A stretch of 64,000 bases of DNA from Emticicia sp. BO119 (GTDB lineage Bacteria > Bacteroidota > Bacteroidia > Cytophagales > Spirosomataceae), in contig NZ_JACETV010000003.1 of assembly GCF_013912375.1 (NCBI RefSeq), forward strand, positions 496,001-560,000, in the 5' to 3' direction. The position numbers were made by a program, and so were the translations under genes. Positions 1-8,380 of the stretch are shown here, piece after piece. A model generated the notes under the pieces. It saw nothing but the letters and a program-made list of their open reading frames with translations. It was not told where the DNA came from and did not search any database. Numbering within the stretch: the stretch's first letter is position 1; the number at the start of each line of letters is the position of its first letter.

Positions 1-329
1 AGCCAGTTTTCCTTATCCTCTTGTGCAAGAAACTCTCCACATAATACGTAGATCTTCTCATTACCAGTTGATAGCGTATAACCCGCTTTTACATGACGGA
101 AATCTATGGGAGTTGGATGCTTTTGTTTGCTAAAATCTATTGATGCAGAAGTGATTAAAAACTGAACGGTAGAGTCTGGTATTGCTTCACTGACCTCAGA
201 AGTAGCAGAAATCATGATTGAATCGCGCTTTTCTTCTTTTTTATTGCCGGCATCACAACTCAATAGTATAGATATGAAAAATGTAAAAACAAATACCTTT
301 AATAAGATCGAGAAATTGTGCTTTTTCAT
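1..329 (-). CDS. Lipoprotein, partial (C-terminus beyond window)
   Basis: An open frame starts at the ATG at 329 and runs off the left edge without a stop, so about 109 residues are visible. The start MKKHNFSILLK is followed by a hydrophobic stretch and the lipobox-like LLSC, then a charged linker with Lys/Glu runs. This is a classic signal-peptidase-II lipoprotein N-terminus, so the protein is probably anchored in the periplasm or outer membrane. The mature part contains no domain I recognise. It lies downstream of, and in the same orientation as, the propeller genes, and could be the last member of that cluster. Function unknown. Confidence 0.75.
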   Translation of the reverse strand, partial: MKKHNFSILLKVFVFTFFISILLSCDAGNKKEEKRDSIMISATSEVSEAIPDSTVQFLITSASIDFSKQKHPTPIDFRHVKAGYTLSTGNEKIYVLCGEFLAQEDKENW

Positions 330-453
330 AGTATAAATCAATTGATAGCTGTACTGGTTTTTTGTTTCAGATTAATAAATAATGTCTTTCCGCAGCAAAG
401 CTAACTAAAGTTCATATACTATGCCCCTGATAGTAAATTTTTATCGCCAGTTT

Positions 454-1554
454 TTATTTGTTCTGCGGGAAAAGAGAAATATCCGACTTTTCCGAAAAAG
501 CGATAAATCCTTTTCCGTCGTAACGGCTCAACCCTGTGTTCCTGGTACCTATCCAGAGATTTCCCTTTTTATCTTCCAGAATTGACCACACATCATTATT
601 GATTAGTCCGTCTTTTGTGGTAAAACAAGTGAAAGATTTTTCTTTCGCCATGTGCGAATCAGAATGAGGCGAGGCCGGAGCGTCGTAGCGGCAAATTCCG
701 CTATTACCACCTCCAAACCAAAGATTCCCTTTTCTGTCTTCAATGATTCTGGTAACAGCACCAGATAAACCATCTTCCTTAGTGAAACTGGTGAACGATT
801 TGCCATCATACCGATACGCTCCATTCCAATTGCTAAACCAGATGTATCCTTGTTTGTCTTCCAGAGCGGGCCAGGCCCAACTATCCCCATTGGGTTTAAG
901 ATTGGTGAGGGTTTTACCATCGTAATAAAATACACCTTTATTACCCCGCCCCCCAAACCAGATGTTACCCGATTTATCTTCCAGAATATATTCTACGTTA
1001 TTTTTTTCGTTCATGTATCCACTTACCCCCTCATTAACGGCGAAAGGAATAAAAGATTTGCCATCATAGACATATACACCATTAATTGTTGCAAACCATA
1101 ATTTCCCGCTTTTGGCCTGCATTATACTGAATACATCATGCTTGGTAGCTGGCGTATCAAATATTAGGGGGATTTTAACTTCAACAAAAGTTTTACCGTC
1201 AAAAAAGTAAGCCCCAGCCGCTGTGCCTATCCAGATTTTCCCATTTTTATCTTCCATAATATGATTAATCATATTACTTTTAAGTCCATTCGAGGCTGAA
1301 AATTGGCTGAACGATTTCCCATCATATTTATAAACACCTTCACCCGTAGTCCCAAACCAGAGGTTACTCGCTTTGTCTTGCAGACTACAATGCACATTGT
1401 CGGCAGGTTGTGAACCTTTAGTTTTTGTAAGTATTGGGTGTGTAACAGAAATAGTTGTATTCTCTTTTGGCAAGTTTGTTTTCACTTGTCCGGTGCAGGG
1501 AAAAACAGCCCCCCAAAACAGTGAGAGAAAAGTTAATTTGATTCTATTCATCAT
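454..1554 (-). CDS. Exported two-component-regulator-propeller (Reg_prop) repeat protein
   Basis: 366 aa. The N-terminal signal segment (MMNRIKLTFLSLFWGAVF) ends in a Cys (FPCTG) that could be lipidated. The rest is seven repeats of the Reg_prop type, each with a core like NLWFGT..GVYKYDGKSF and often ending in DGL. Seven repeats fit a single seven-bladed beta-propeller. In Bacteroidota such propellers are usually the periplasmic sensor of hybrid two-component systems (PF07494), but this protein has no transmembrane helix, Y_Y_Y domain or kinase after the propeller. It is the last complete gene of a tandem, same-strand array of relatives. Ligand unknown; a glycan or protein-binding surface propeller is inference. 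Confidence 0.85.
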   Translation of the reverse strand: MMNRIKLTFLSLFWGAVFPCTGQVKTNLPKENTTISVTHPILTKTKGSQPADNVHCSLQDKASNLWFGTTGEGVYKYDGKSFSQFSASNGLKSNMINHIMEDKNGKIWIGTAAGAYFFDGKTFVEVKIPLIFDTPATKHDVFSIMQAKSGKLWFATINGVYVYDGKSFIPFAVNEGVSGYMNEKNNVEYILEDKSGNIWFGGRGNKGVFYYDGKTLTNLKPNGDSWAWPALEDKQGYIWFSNWNGAYRYDGKSFTSFTKEDGLSGAVTRIIEDRKGNLWFGGGNSGICRYDAPASPHSDSHMAKEKSFTCFTTKDGLINNDVWSILEDKKGNLWIGTRNTGLSRYDGKGFIAFSEKSDISLFPQNK

Positions 1555-1583
1555 ATTGTCTCTAAGATTGTCTGCCCTCTGAA

Positions 1584-2669
1584 CTATTTATCCTTAAAAG
1601 CAGTAATAACTCTTTCTCCTGCCCTGAGCGGTGCCGCAGGGTCATACCGATACACCCCACCTAATGAGCCAAACCAGATGCTCCCGTCATTCGCTTCCAG
1701 AATCCCGAAAAGCATGTTTTTATAATCTTCATATCCTTGCATAATGTCGGTTGCTGTTGGCTTCGGGCTCAATAAAGTCTTTGCATCATAACGAGAAAGA
1801 GCCCATCTGTCACCTCCGTTGTAGCTATACTCTGGTTTTGAGCTCGTCCAGATATTGCTCTTTCTGTCTTCATAAACATATCCGGTAAAGTTGAGAGTAA
1901 AATTGGTAAAGGTACTGCCATTAACACGCCAGAGTCCGGGAGCTCCCGCAAGCCAGATATTCCCTTTTTTATCTTCCATAATCGTACGGACATTGATAAA
2001 GGGGTCACCATTATGGGTGAAAATGGTAAACTTTTTCCCATCATAGGTAAAGAGATTTCCTCTTGTAGCAATCCAGAATTTCCCTGTTTTGTCTTCAACA
2101 ATAGAGTTTATATCATTATCGTTAGGGTCTGCATTGGTCAGCCCTGCATTGGGCTTAAAAGTCCGAAACGATTTCCCGTCCCAAAGGCTTGCGCCACCTT
2201 CAGTACCAAACCAGACATTCCCGGATTTGTCTTCGTAGATATGAGGAACGCGGTCATTAGCAAGCCCTTCTTTGGTCGTAAAATGCTGAAAGGCATCCTT
2301 ATGTGTCTTGGAAGGGTTATAATAAAACACGCCTGACCCAATAGACGAAAACCAGAAATTCCCTTTTCTATCCTCTAACACATCAAAAAAACGGGCTTTG
2401 CTCACCTCACTCGTAATATTGGTAAAAGCCTTTCCTCCTATCTTCAACAAACCCGAAGGATCGTACCGGAAAATGCCATCAAATGCCGCAATCCAGATAT
2501 TTCCCTTTTTATCCTGCTTGATATTACGCGTGATACTCAGCGGCCCGTGTGAAGTGACTACTTCTTTAGTTTCTGGTTCGATCGGGTAATAACTTCTTTG
2601 TTGGTTTTGTGCGTTACAAACAGTACAAGAAGTAAATAGCAATAAAACATAGAAGTATAGGTGCTTCAT
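1584..2669 (-). CDS. Exported Reg_prop propeller lipoprotein
   Basis: About 361 aa from the ATG at 2669. A longer frame from 2696 adds nine residues ahead of a textbook signal peptide, so the internal start (MKHLYFYVLLLF) is preferred. The lipobox-like FTSC gives a likely lipid-modified Cys. Seven Reg_prop-type repeats follow (NIWIAAFDGIFRYD, NFWFSSIGSGVFYY, NVWFGTEGGASLWD and so on), the last ending near the C-terminus at SIWFGSLGGVYRYD. No kinase or membrane anchor follows. It is separated from the downstream propeller gene by only 29 bp, which suggests co-transcription. The family is clear; the ligand is unknown. Confidence 0.85.
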   Translation of the reverse strand: MKHLYFYVLLLFTSCTVCNAQNQQRSYYPIEPETKEVVTSHGPLSITRNIKQDKKGNIWIAAFDGIFRYDPSGLLKIGGKAFTNITSEVSKARFFDVLEDRKGNFWFSSIGSGVFYYNPSKTHKDAFQHFTTKEGLANDRVPHIYEDKSGNVWFGTEGGASLWDGKSFRTFKPNAGLTNADPNDNDINSIVEDKTGKFWIATRGNLFTYDGKKFTIFTHNGDPFINVRTIMEDKKGNIWLAGAPGLWRVNGSTFTNFTLNFTGYVYEDRKSNIWTSSKPEYSYNGGDRWALSRYDAKTLLSPKPTATDIMQGYEDYKNMLFGILEANDGSIWFGSLGGVYRYDPAAPLRAGERVITAFKDK

Positions 2670-2820
2670 GATCTTTTTAATAAGTAGTTTCAACAAAAAT
2701 AAATGTCTTTCTATCAGGCTTTTGTTAATGCCTTGTTAAAGGCAGATAATGAATTGTTAATTTATTTGAGACCACATACCACCAGAAAATAAATGCTGAT
2801 CTTTTTACTTTTAAAGTTCG

Positions 2821-2873
2821 TATAGCTCTTTCTGCCCTGAGCGAATAGGACTGACGCTCGGCTGAAAGGCTAT
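2821..2873. repeat. Imperfect long hairpin between propeller genes
   Basis: The two halves of this 53-nt segment pair in three blocks separated by small bulges: ATAGC with GCTAT, CTTTC with GAAAG, and GAGCG with CGCTC, around an 11-nt loop. It lies 33 bp downstream of the propeller-YceI gene and upstream of the next propeller gene. It could be a transcription terminator without a clear U-tract, an mRNA processing element or a REP-like sequence. Confidence 0.5.
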
Positions 2874-2906
2874 AGCCCCCTGGTTGAAATCTAATGGATT
2901 CAGCTA

Positions 2907-4523
2907 TTATTTTTTTGCTACGATGTGCATAAGGAGTTTAACGTCATCCAGAATGGCATCACCAGACTTAGGGAATTGTTTTTCTGAATTATAATTGATA
3001 CCCCAATCTGTTCGATCAATGATTAATGTGCCATTCACCTCTACAGTTCCGTCCATTCCATCCTTAAAATACATTTTAGCTGGAAAAGTAACAGCCTTCG
3101 TGATACCTTCAATAGTCAGGTTCCCTGTAACTTTTAAATTTCCTTCATTTCTTGAATTTCCATCACTCCATTTTTCAACCTTTGCAATAGTTAATGTAGA
3201 AACAGGGAATTTTTTGACATCAAAAAATGGAAGTAATTGATTGAGTGAACGTTGATCAACAAAATTTTCAATAGTATTCATGTCGACTTCAACTACACCA
3301 CTCAGCAGCTGACGGTTGTCAATCAACAACTCTCCTTTTAATATATCTACATCTCCGGTACTGGTACCATCACCAAGAAATTGAGTACCTTCCCATGCAC
3401 CAAGTAGCCTGGAGCCTTTCCATACTACAGCACTTTGCTTCGTATCTATGGCATATTTTTTCTGTCCATCTTTTCGATAATAGTCTGTGATGGTTTTCCC
3501 ATTGTAACTATACACTCCGGTTGCATCTCCAAACCAGATACTTCCATCGTTAGCTTCCAGAAGCCCGAAGAAGGCTCTTCCTGACATAATTTCGGTTAAA
3601 GTGGGATTATCACTATCTAATGTCTCTGCATCATAACGTGAAAGTGCCTGTACCGCCTGATTGGCCGGATTTACGGGGCCAGTTGTCCAGATGTTCCCTT
3701 TTTTATCCTCTATTATAGCATAAGCCCCTCTCTCCGACACCTTAGTAAAAGTACTGCCGTTATAGCGATAGAGGCCACCGGGTCTACGGCCTCCACTAAA
3801 GCCATTGTAACCACTGAGCCAGATAGTGCCTTTTCTATCTTCCATTATAGCCGTAACATGTAGAAAGGGTTCACCTTTATGAGTTAAAGTAGTGAATTTT
3901 TCTCCGTCATAAACAAAGGCGTCGCCCTTTGTGCCAACCCATAATTTCCCTGTTTTATCTTCAATGACTGTATTAATTTCATTATTCCAATGCCCTTCTT
4001 TATAAAAAAGCGGAGCGTTGGGAGATGTAAAATTCCGAAAAGATTTCCCACCTGCCTGGTTGGGATCGTAACGACTTATTCCAGCTCCGGTGCCAAACCA
4101 TATAATGCCGTCTTTATCTTCATAAACAGACTTAACCTGATTGTCGGCAAGACCATCTGTGGTTGTAAAATGTCGAAAGAATTTACCATCATAATGATAA
4201 ATACCTGAGTCAAGAGTTGTGACCCAGATATTTCCGTGTAGATCTTCCAGAACATCCCAGAATTTGTGCTGACCTATTTTATTGGTCAGATTAGTAAAAG
4301 ATTTACCATCGTATCGGAAAACATCACCAAATGATGCGTTGTTCGGGCCAGCAATCAGAATGGTGCCATTTCTGCCTTTTTTTATATTGCGAGCCATTAG
4401 GTTAGGCCCAATGTCTTTTACTTCTAACTTGATACTATCTTTTGGTACGTTTGTTTGTTTTTGTCCACAGGAAGTACAAAAAACAAACACCAGGTACAAA
4501 GCATATATGTGTATGTATTTCAT
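2907..4523 (-). CDS. Reg_prop propeller lipoprotein fused to a YceI domain
   Basis: 538 aa. Signal peptide MKYIHIYALYLVFVF with lipobox CTSC and mature start CGQ. Seven Reg_prop repeats span about residues 45-345 (NIWVTTLDSGIYHYDGKFF, IIWFGTGAGISRYD, SIWFGDATGVYSYNGKTI). Residues 357-538 form a complete YceI-like domain: YAIDTKQSAVVWKG at the start, NLKVTGNLTIEGITK and IDRTDWGINY near the end. YceI domains (PF04264) form a lipocalin-like barrel that binds isoprenoid or other amphiphilic ligands. Joining one to a secreted propeller on a lipoprotein is unusual. The array around it suggests a shared envelope role; the actual substrate cannot be told from sequence. Confidence 0.88.
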   Translation of the reverse strand: MKYIHIYALYLVFVFCTSCGQKQTNVPKDSIKLEVKDIGPNLMARNIKKGRNGTILIAGPNNASFGDVFRYDGKSFTNLTNKIGQHKFWDVLEDLHGNIWVTTLDSGIYHYDGKFFRHFTTTDGLADNQVKSVYEDKDGIIWFGTGAGISRYDPNQAGGKSFRNFTSPNAPLFYKEGHWNNEINTVIEDKTGKLWVGTKGDAFVYDGEKFTTLTHKGEPFLHVTAIMEDRKGTIWLSGYNGFSGGRRPGGLYRYNGSTFTKVSERGAYAIIEDKKGNIWTTGPVNPANQAVQALSRYDAETLDSDNPTLTEIMSGRAFFGLLEANDGSIWFGDATGVYSYNGKTITDYYRKDGQKKYAIDTKQSAVVWKGSRLLGAWEGTQFLGDGTSTGDVDILKGELLIDNRQLLSGVVEVDMNTIENFVDQRSLNQLLPFFDVKKFPVSTLTIAKVEKWSDGNSRNEGNLKVTGNLTIEGITKAVTFPAKMYFKDGMDGTVEVNGTLIIDRTDWGINYNSEKQFPKSGDAILDDVKLLMHIVAKK

Positions 4524-4552
4524 GATTAATACTCATTGACAAATGATTTTAA

Positions 4553-4578
4553 ACTCAGCAATACCATTATTGCTGAGT
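4553..4578 (-). terminator. Perfect 11-bp inverted repeat, candidate terminator
   Basis: ACTCAGCAATA at 4553-4563 is perfectly complemented by TATTGCTGAGT at 4568-4578 across a 4-nt loop. It lies just after the stop of the Asp-box gene (ends 4588) and ahead of the propeller-YceI gene start. On the minus strand the stem is followed by a short T-containing run (TTTAAAATC), so an intrinsic terminator is plausible. An operator is the alternative. Confidence 0.5.
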
Positions 4579-4587
4579 CTGGCGTTT

Positions 4588-5691
4588 TCAACATCCTTTA
4601 TTGGGTAGGATATACATCACATTGCCCGAAACAGATAAATTGAAGCCAAAATTTTCTATAGCCGGAAGTGATAGTTTTTGCCATGTTTTGCCCATGTCAG
4701 CTGACCGGAATATACCATCTGCGCGACCACATAATAAATATTTACCCATTTGTTTGATAGATAAAATATCAGATGAAGATTTAACTAAGCCGACTTTTCT
4801 CATAAATAAATGACTCCAGGAAGGCTGAAGGTCTTCACCTATGGTATTCCAGGTTTTTCCATTATCCTGTGAAATGTGTATTGTGTTTGTTTTGGTTATT
4901 GTATTGTTTACTATAGCGGCAAATCCTCCATCGATACGTTCTATAGCGATGCCATACCCCCCTTCGCTAATCGCGCGATCCCAGTTCTGACCCTCATCAG
5001 TAGATCTTAATATCCCTTCTTTGTCGATAGCTAAAAGTACACCCTCTGACTCTATCAATTTCATTAACCCACCACCAATCTGCACTCGTTCCCAGGTTTT
5101 TCCTTTGTCAGCAGATCTGAAAAGGCTGTTGCCTGCACCGATGAAAACTGTGCCTTGGGCGGTTTCAAAAACGCTGCATACTTGTCTCGCTTTATAATTC
5201 TTGTACATCCAATCTATCGTCGGGTCTAATCGTACGGCTTGCTCCTGAAAATTCGTGTACATGGGAGTCCAATCATTGGTTCCATTTATTTTTTGTAAAA
5301 ACTGACCCCTGAAATCATAAGCAAATATCCCATTCTTGCCAGCGGTAATATTACGTTGTTTACCAGGGAAAGTCTCTTTTGTCCAGAAAGAAGTGGTGGA
5401 ATTTGGTTCACTATGATAAACCCCATCGCCAGCACGTAAATAGAGACCATTGTCAGTTGCCATTAAACCTTCTCTCCACACACCTTCTCTCTGCAATTTT
5501 TCAGGTAGCCCTTTGCTAATGTCCTGCCAGGTTTGTCCGCCATCATCAGATTTAAAAATGATGCTGGCAATATCCGATGATTTACCCTTTTTTACTAGTG
5601 TCTTTTTTGCTTCCTTTTCTTTCAGCACAAAAGAATTCAGTAGAAATAATACCAGCACAATAGCCGGAACAAATACAAATAACTTTTTCAT
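4588..5691 (-). CDS. Exported Asp-box (BNR/sialidase-like repeat) protein
   Basis: 367 aa from the ATG at 5691. A longer frame from 5715 adds eight residues before a normal export signal, so MKKLFVFVPAIVLVLFLL is taken as the start. The signal segment has no lipobox Cys. Five Asp-box motifs of the S-x-D-x-G-x-T-W kind are visible: SDDGGQTW, SADKGKTW, STDEGQNW, SQDNGKTW and SADMGKTW. Asp-boxes sit on beta-propeller blades of sialidases, VPS10-like and photosystem-assembly proteins. No sialidase catalytic arginine motif is obvious, so enzyme activity is not claimed. The gene lies inside the propeller lipoprotein array, in the same orientation. Confidence 0.85.
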   Translation of the reverse strand: MKKLFVFVPAIVLVLFLLNSFVLKEKEAKKTLVKKGKSSDIASIIFKSDDGGQTWQDISKGLPEKLQREGVWREGLMATDNGLYLRAGDGVYHSEPNSTTSFWTKETFPGKQRNITAGKNGIFAYDFRGQFLQKINGTNDWTPMYTNFQEQAVRLDPTIDWMYKNYKARQVCSVFETAQGTVFIGAGNSLFRSADKGKTWERVQIGGGLMKLIESEGVLLAIDKEGILRSTDEGQNWDRAISEGGYGIAIERIDGGFAAIVNNTITKTNTIHISQDNGKTWNTIGEDLQPSWSHLFMRKVGLVKSSSDILSIKQMGKYLLCGRADGIFRSADMGKTWQKLSLPAIENFGFNLSVSGNVMYILPNKGC

Positions 5692-5761
5692 ATTTTTAGA
5701 TTTAAAGTAAAACATATTGAATATTAATTTTTAGTGGAAAGTAGCAGGCCGGCACTACACA

Positions 5762-6862
5762 TTATTTCTGACCCTCTTTAAAGTCTGTGATGGTTTTTCC
5801 ATCATAACGATATACGCCACCACCAGAGCCAAACCAGATATTTCCTTCAGCGTCTTCTAAAATCCCCAAAAGCATTACAGGCTGTGACATAATTTCGGTT
5901 ACTGTGGGCTCTTTATCGTACAGGGTCTTTGAATCATAACGGGAAAGTGCCCATATGTTCCCATTAGGATTTACGCCACCAGTAGTCCAGATGTTGCCTT
6001 TTTTATCCTGGATGATAGCATAAGCCCCCCTATCCGACACTTTAGTAAAGGTGCTGCCGTCAAATCGCCAAAGACCATCGGCACCAAACCAGATGTTTCC
6101 TTTTTTATCTTCGATTATTGACCAAACGTTGTTAAATGGTTTGCCATCTTTGTTTTTTAAAACGGTAAATGCTTTTCCACCAGCCGCTGAAGGATCATAA
6201 ACGAACATATCTTCTCCTTGTGCACAAAACCAAAGCTTACCGGTTTTGTCTTCAAGGAGCAAACGAATACTGTTAGTAGGGAAGCCATCTTCTGTGGTAA
6301 AATTTCGAAAATATTTCCCATCTGCCCTCACCGGAGTATCTGCCGTTGCGGTCGAATCGGACCGCCGAGCGGGATCGTAACGGCTTGCTCCGAACCAGAT
6401 ATAACCTGCTTTATCTTCATAAATATGAAGAACCATATTACTGGCAAGCCCATCCTTTGTTGTAAAATGCTGAAAGGCTTCCCCACCCACCTGTTTGGGA
6501 TTGTAATAATAGACACCTGAATCTCTGGAACCGAACCAAAGATTTCCTTTTCGATCTTCCAGGACATCCCAGAAGCTGGAGAAACGGGGCGGACTTATTT
6601 TATTTGTCAGATTGGTAAACGATTTTCCATTATAACGGAACACCCCTAAGAAAGAAGCAATCAGAATGTCTCCATTTCTGGCTTGTTTTACATGCCGAAC
6701 CATACTCATAGGCACCCCTAAGGTTTCGGCTTCTTTAAGGTAAGCCTCAGTGTATAGTCCTTTACTTACATTGTCCGGTGGCGGATTAGTTTTGTTTTGT
6801 CCTACGCAGGAAGTGTAAGAAACAATTAACATTAAAGCATAGATGTGTAAGTACTTCGCCAT
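5762..6862 (-). CDS. Exported Reg_prop propeller lipoprotein (first of array)
   Basis: 366 aa. Signal peptide MAKYLHIYALMLIVS with lipobox YTSC and mature start CVGQ. Seven Reg_prop repeats can be counted, for example DILIASFLGVFRYNGKSF, NLWFGSRDSGVYYYN, NIWFGADGLWRFDGSTF and NIWFGSGGGVYRYDGKTI. The third blade (YIWFGASRYDPAR) is shortened. The repeats closely resemble those of the propeller-YceI protein, especially around DRGAYAII and the LSRYD blade, pointing to recent duplication. It is the most upstream gene of the minus-strand array, with only 46-70 bp to the next gene, and a promoter probably lies in 6863-7050. Confidence 0.86.
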   Translation of the reverse strand: MAKYLHIYALMLIVSYTSCVGQNKTNPPPDNVSKGLYTEAYLKEAETLGVPMSMVRHVKQARNGDILIASFLGVFRYNGKSFTNLTNKISPPRFSSFWDVLEDRKGNLWFGSRDSGVYYYNPKQVGGEAFQHFTTKDGLASNMVLHIYEDKAGYIWFGASRYDPARRSDSTATADTPVRADGKYFRNFTTEDGFPTNSIRLLLEDKTGKLWFCAQGEDMFVYDPSAAGGKAFTVLKNKDGKPFNNVWSIIEDKKGNIWFGADGLWRFDGSTFTKVSDRGAYAIIQDKKGNIWTTGGVNPNGNIWALSRYDSKTLYDKEPTVTEIMSQPVMLLGILEDAEGNIWFGSGGGVYRYDGKTITDFKEGQK

Positions 6863-7050
6863 TTTTCCAGGAGTTTAGACAAACTTACAAGGTTTTCCTC
6901 TGAGCTATGTGAATGGCTTGTAAAAAGATGTAAACAAAATGTAAATTTGTTTGGGAAAAGTACATGGCTGAGCCGTTAATGCACCTTTCATACATTTTTA
7001 CTACATCAACTTATTGTTATGTAGATAAAATTGTCATATTCCATAACCTT

Positions 7051-7073
7051 TAGTTATTGACACTCAATAACTA
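7051..7073. promoter_or_regulatory. Perfect 10-bp palindrome, candidate operator
   Basis: TAGTTATTGA (7051-7060) and its exact reverse complement TCAATAACTA (7064-7073) are separated by CAC. The dyad sits about 30 bp ahead of a promoter-like TACATTTG and 58 bp before the small membrane gene that precedes a LysR gene. Its size and spacing suit a dimeric regulator site. The regulator is unknown; autoregulation by the LysR protein is inference. Confidence 0.55.
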
Positions 7074-7081
7074 TCCTTTTA

Positions 7082-7108
7082 TTGGCATTAAGAAAAGGAA
7101 TACATTTG
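7082..7108 (+). promoter_or_regulatory. Bacteroidota-type promoter candidate
   Basis: TACATTTG at 7101-7108 matches the Bacteroidota -7 element TAnnTTTG exactly. TTG at 7082-7084 could be the -33 element, although the 16-nt spacer is shorter than usual. It would start a transcript just upstream of the ATG at 7131. Confidence 0.45.
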
Positions 7109-7130
7109 TTGTATTAAATATGATGTCACA

Positions 7131-7337
7131 ATGGAATCAATCGAACATACAAACAGCGAACAAACCTTACTCATCAGATACATGACAATCTTGTTTTTGC
7201 TTGTTTCATTTTTATCAATATTAGGTTTGTTTCTGTTATCGAATATATACTGGAAAGATACTGCTTTGGCTGAAACTCAAAAAGGCAGCATGAGTTGGAA
7301 ACCTGTGGATAGTGATTTATGCCACAATGCGCACTAA
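7131..7337 (+). CDS. Small single-pass membrane protein, hypothetical
   Basis: 68 aa. A polar N-terminus (MESIEHTNSEQTLLIRYM) is followed by one strong hydrophobic helix at about residues 19-40 (TILFLLVSFLSILGLFLL) and a short polar tail. The topology looks like a single-pass inner-membrane protein. It has a plausible promoter and palindrome upstream and lies about 95 bp ahead of the LysR gene. I do not recognise a family. Small size and lack of homology in view make it uncertain, but the transmembrane segment and promoter favour a real gene. Confidence 0.45.
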   Translation: MESIEHTNSEQTLLIRYMTILFLLVSFLSILGLFLLSNIYWKDTALAETQKGSMSWKPVDSDLCHNAH

Positions 7338-7370
7338 GTTGCCAAGTGTTACAAAATTTGATAAAGCTCT

Positions 7371-7416
7371 ATTGTGTTACATTGAGGTTCCTTGTGTACA
7401 TTGTGGCAATTTCTTT
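7371..7416 (+). repeat. Dispersed intergenic repeat copy A
   Basis: ATTGTGTTACATTG, then an 8-9 nt insert, then TGTGTACATTGTGGCAAT followed by TTCTTT. The same two blocks, each with one mismatch and without the insert, occur on the opposite strand at 41565-41599. It is non-coding and occupies the false upstream extension of the LysR reading frame. Confidence 0.6.
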
Positions 7417-7432
7417 AGATACACCAAATTCT

Positions 7433-8356
7433 ATGATTGCCATTGATTTCAAAATATCGGTTTTTATTGCGGCGGCAAGGCATCTCAATTTTACCAAGGC
7501 TGCACAGGAGCTGAATATCTCTCAGCCTGCTATCAGTAAAAATATCCATGAACTGGAAATACAGACCAGGCGCAACCTTTTTGAGCGAAACGGCAACCGG
7601 TTGATGCTCACAGAGACCGGACAGTTACTATTGAATTATGCCCAACAATTACAAGGGATTTATGATCAATTAAACGAAAATTTAGATATTCTTGACGGTC
7701 GAACCGCCGGAGAGTTGCGTCTGGGGGCAAGTACTACTATCTCCCATTATATTATTCCTGAAATCCTGGCCGATTTTCATACACAATATCCTTCAATAAA
7801 GATTAAGACACTGCATGGTAACTCAAGGCAGGTAGAAGAATGGTTACAGCAGAAAGAGATAGATCTGGGCATTGTAGAGGGGTTGTCAGATAATGCTTCT
7901 ATGAAATATGAGGAGTTTCTGAAAGACGAACTGGTGCTGGTTACCCGCCAGAGGAATCCGTTGATTACTGTTGGGAAAGCCGTTAAACCTGAACAGTTGA
8001 AAGAGGTAGGTTTTGTACTACGTGAGCAAGGGTCAGGTACTAATGAGGTTATCAGAAAAGCCCTGATGAAAATAGGAATAGGCCTCCACGAACTAAATGT
8101 AAAAGTAGTGTTAGCCAGCACAGAAAGCATCAAGAATTTTCTGCTAACTACCAATTGCTTTTCTTTTCTGTCGGTTCATGCTATTACCAAAGAACTGAAA
8201 AATGATGAACTACAGATAGTAGAGCTGAATGATTTTGATATAGAGCGTTATTTCTTCTTTGTTCACCCGCAAGGCGTAATAGGCCGGTTGCCAGATAGTT
8301 TTCGTAGGTTTGCTATGAAGAGGCATACGCCTGGTCGCACAGCGAACCTTCCCTGA
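7433..8356 (+). CDS. LysR-family transcriptional regulator (CysB/CysL-like)
   Basis: 307 aa from the ATG at 7433. The frame is open back to 7319, but those 38 residues come from a dispersed intergenic repeat and precede the normal LysR N-terminus. The winged helix-turn-helix is at residues 5-60 (RHLNFTKAAQELNISQPA, ISKNIHELE). A LysR substrate domain follows, with typical elements GELRLGASTTI and IDLGIVEG. The domain resembles the CysB/CysL type that senses small sulfur or nitrogen metabolites, but the effector is unknown. A perfect palindrome at 7051-7073 is a candidate binding site. Confidence 0.92.
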   Translation: MIAIDFKISVFIAAARHLNFTKAAQELNISQPAISKNIHELEIQTRRNLFERNGNRLMLTETGQLLLNYAQQLQGIYDQLNENLDILDGRTAGELRLGASTTISHYIIPEILADFHTQYPSIKIKTLHGNSRQVEEWLQQKEIDLGIVEGLSDNASMKYEEFLKDELVLVTRQRNPLITVGKAVKPEQLKEVGFVLREQGSGTNEVIRKALMKIGIGLHELNVKVVLASTESIKNFLLTTNCFSFLSVHAITKELKNDELQIVELNDFDIERYFFFVHPQGVIGRLPDSFRRFAMKRHTPGRTANLP

Positions 8357-8380
8357 AGGAGAACTGAACACAAATATGTG

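Noticed and set aside
454-6862. Hybrid two-component systems
   Set aside because: Propellers are present, but no kinase, receiver or Y_Y_Y domain was found in the window.
7319-7432. Upstream extension of the LysR reading frame
   Set aside because: The 38 residues have no LysR pattern and coincide with a dispersed non-coding repeat; the ATG at 7433 fits the family start.
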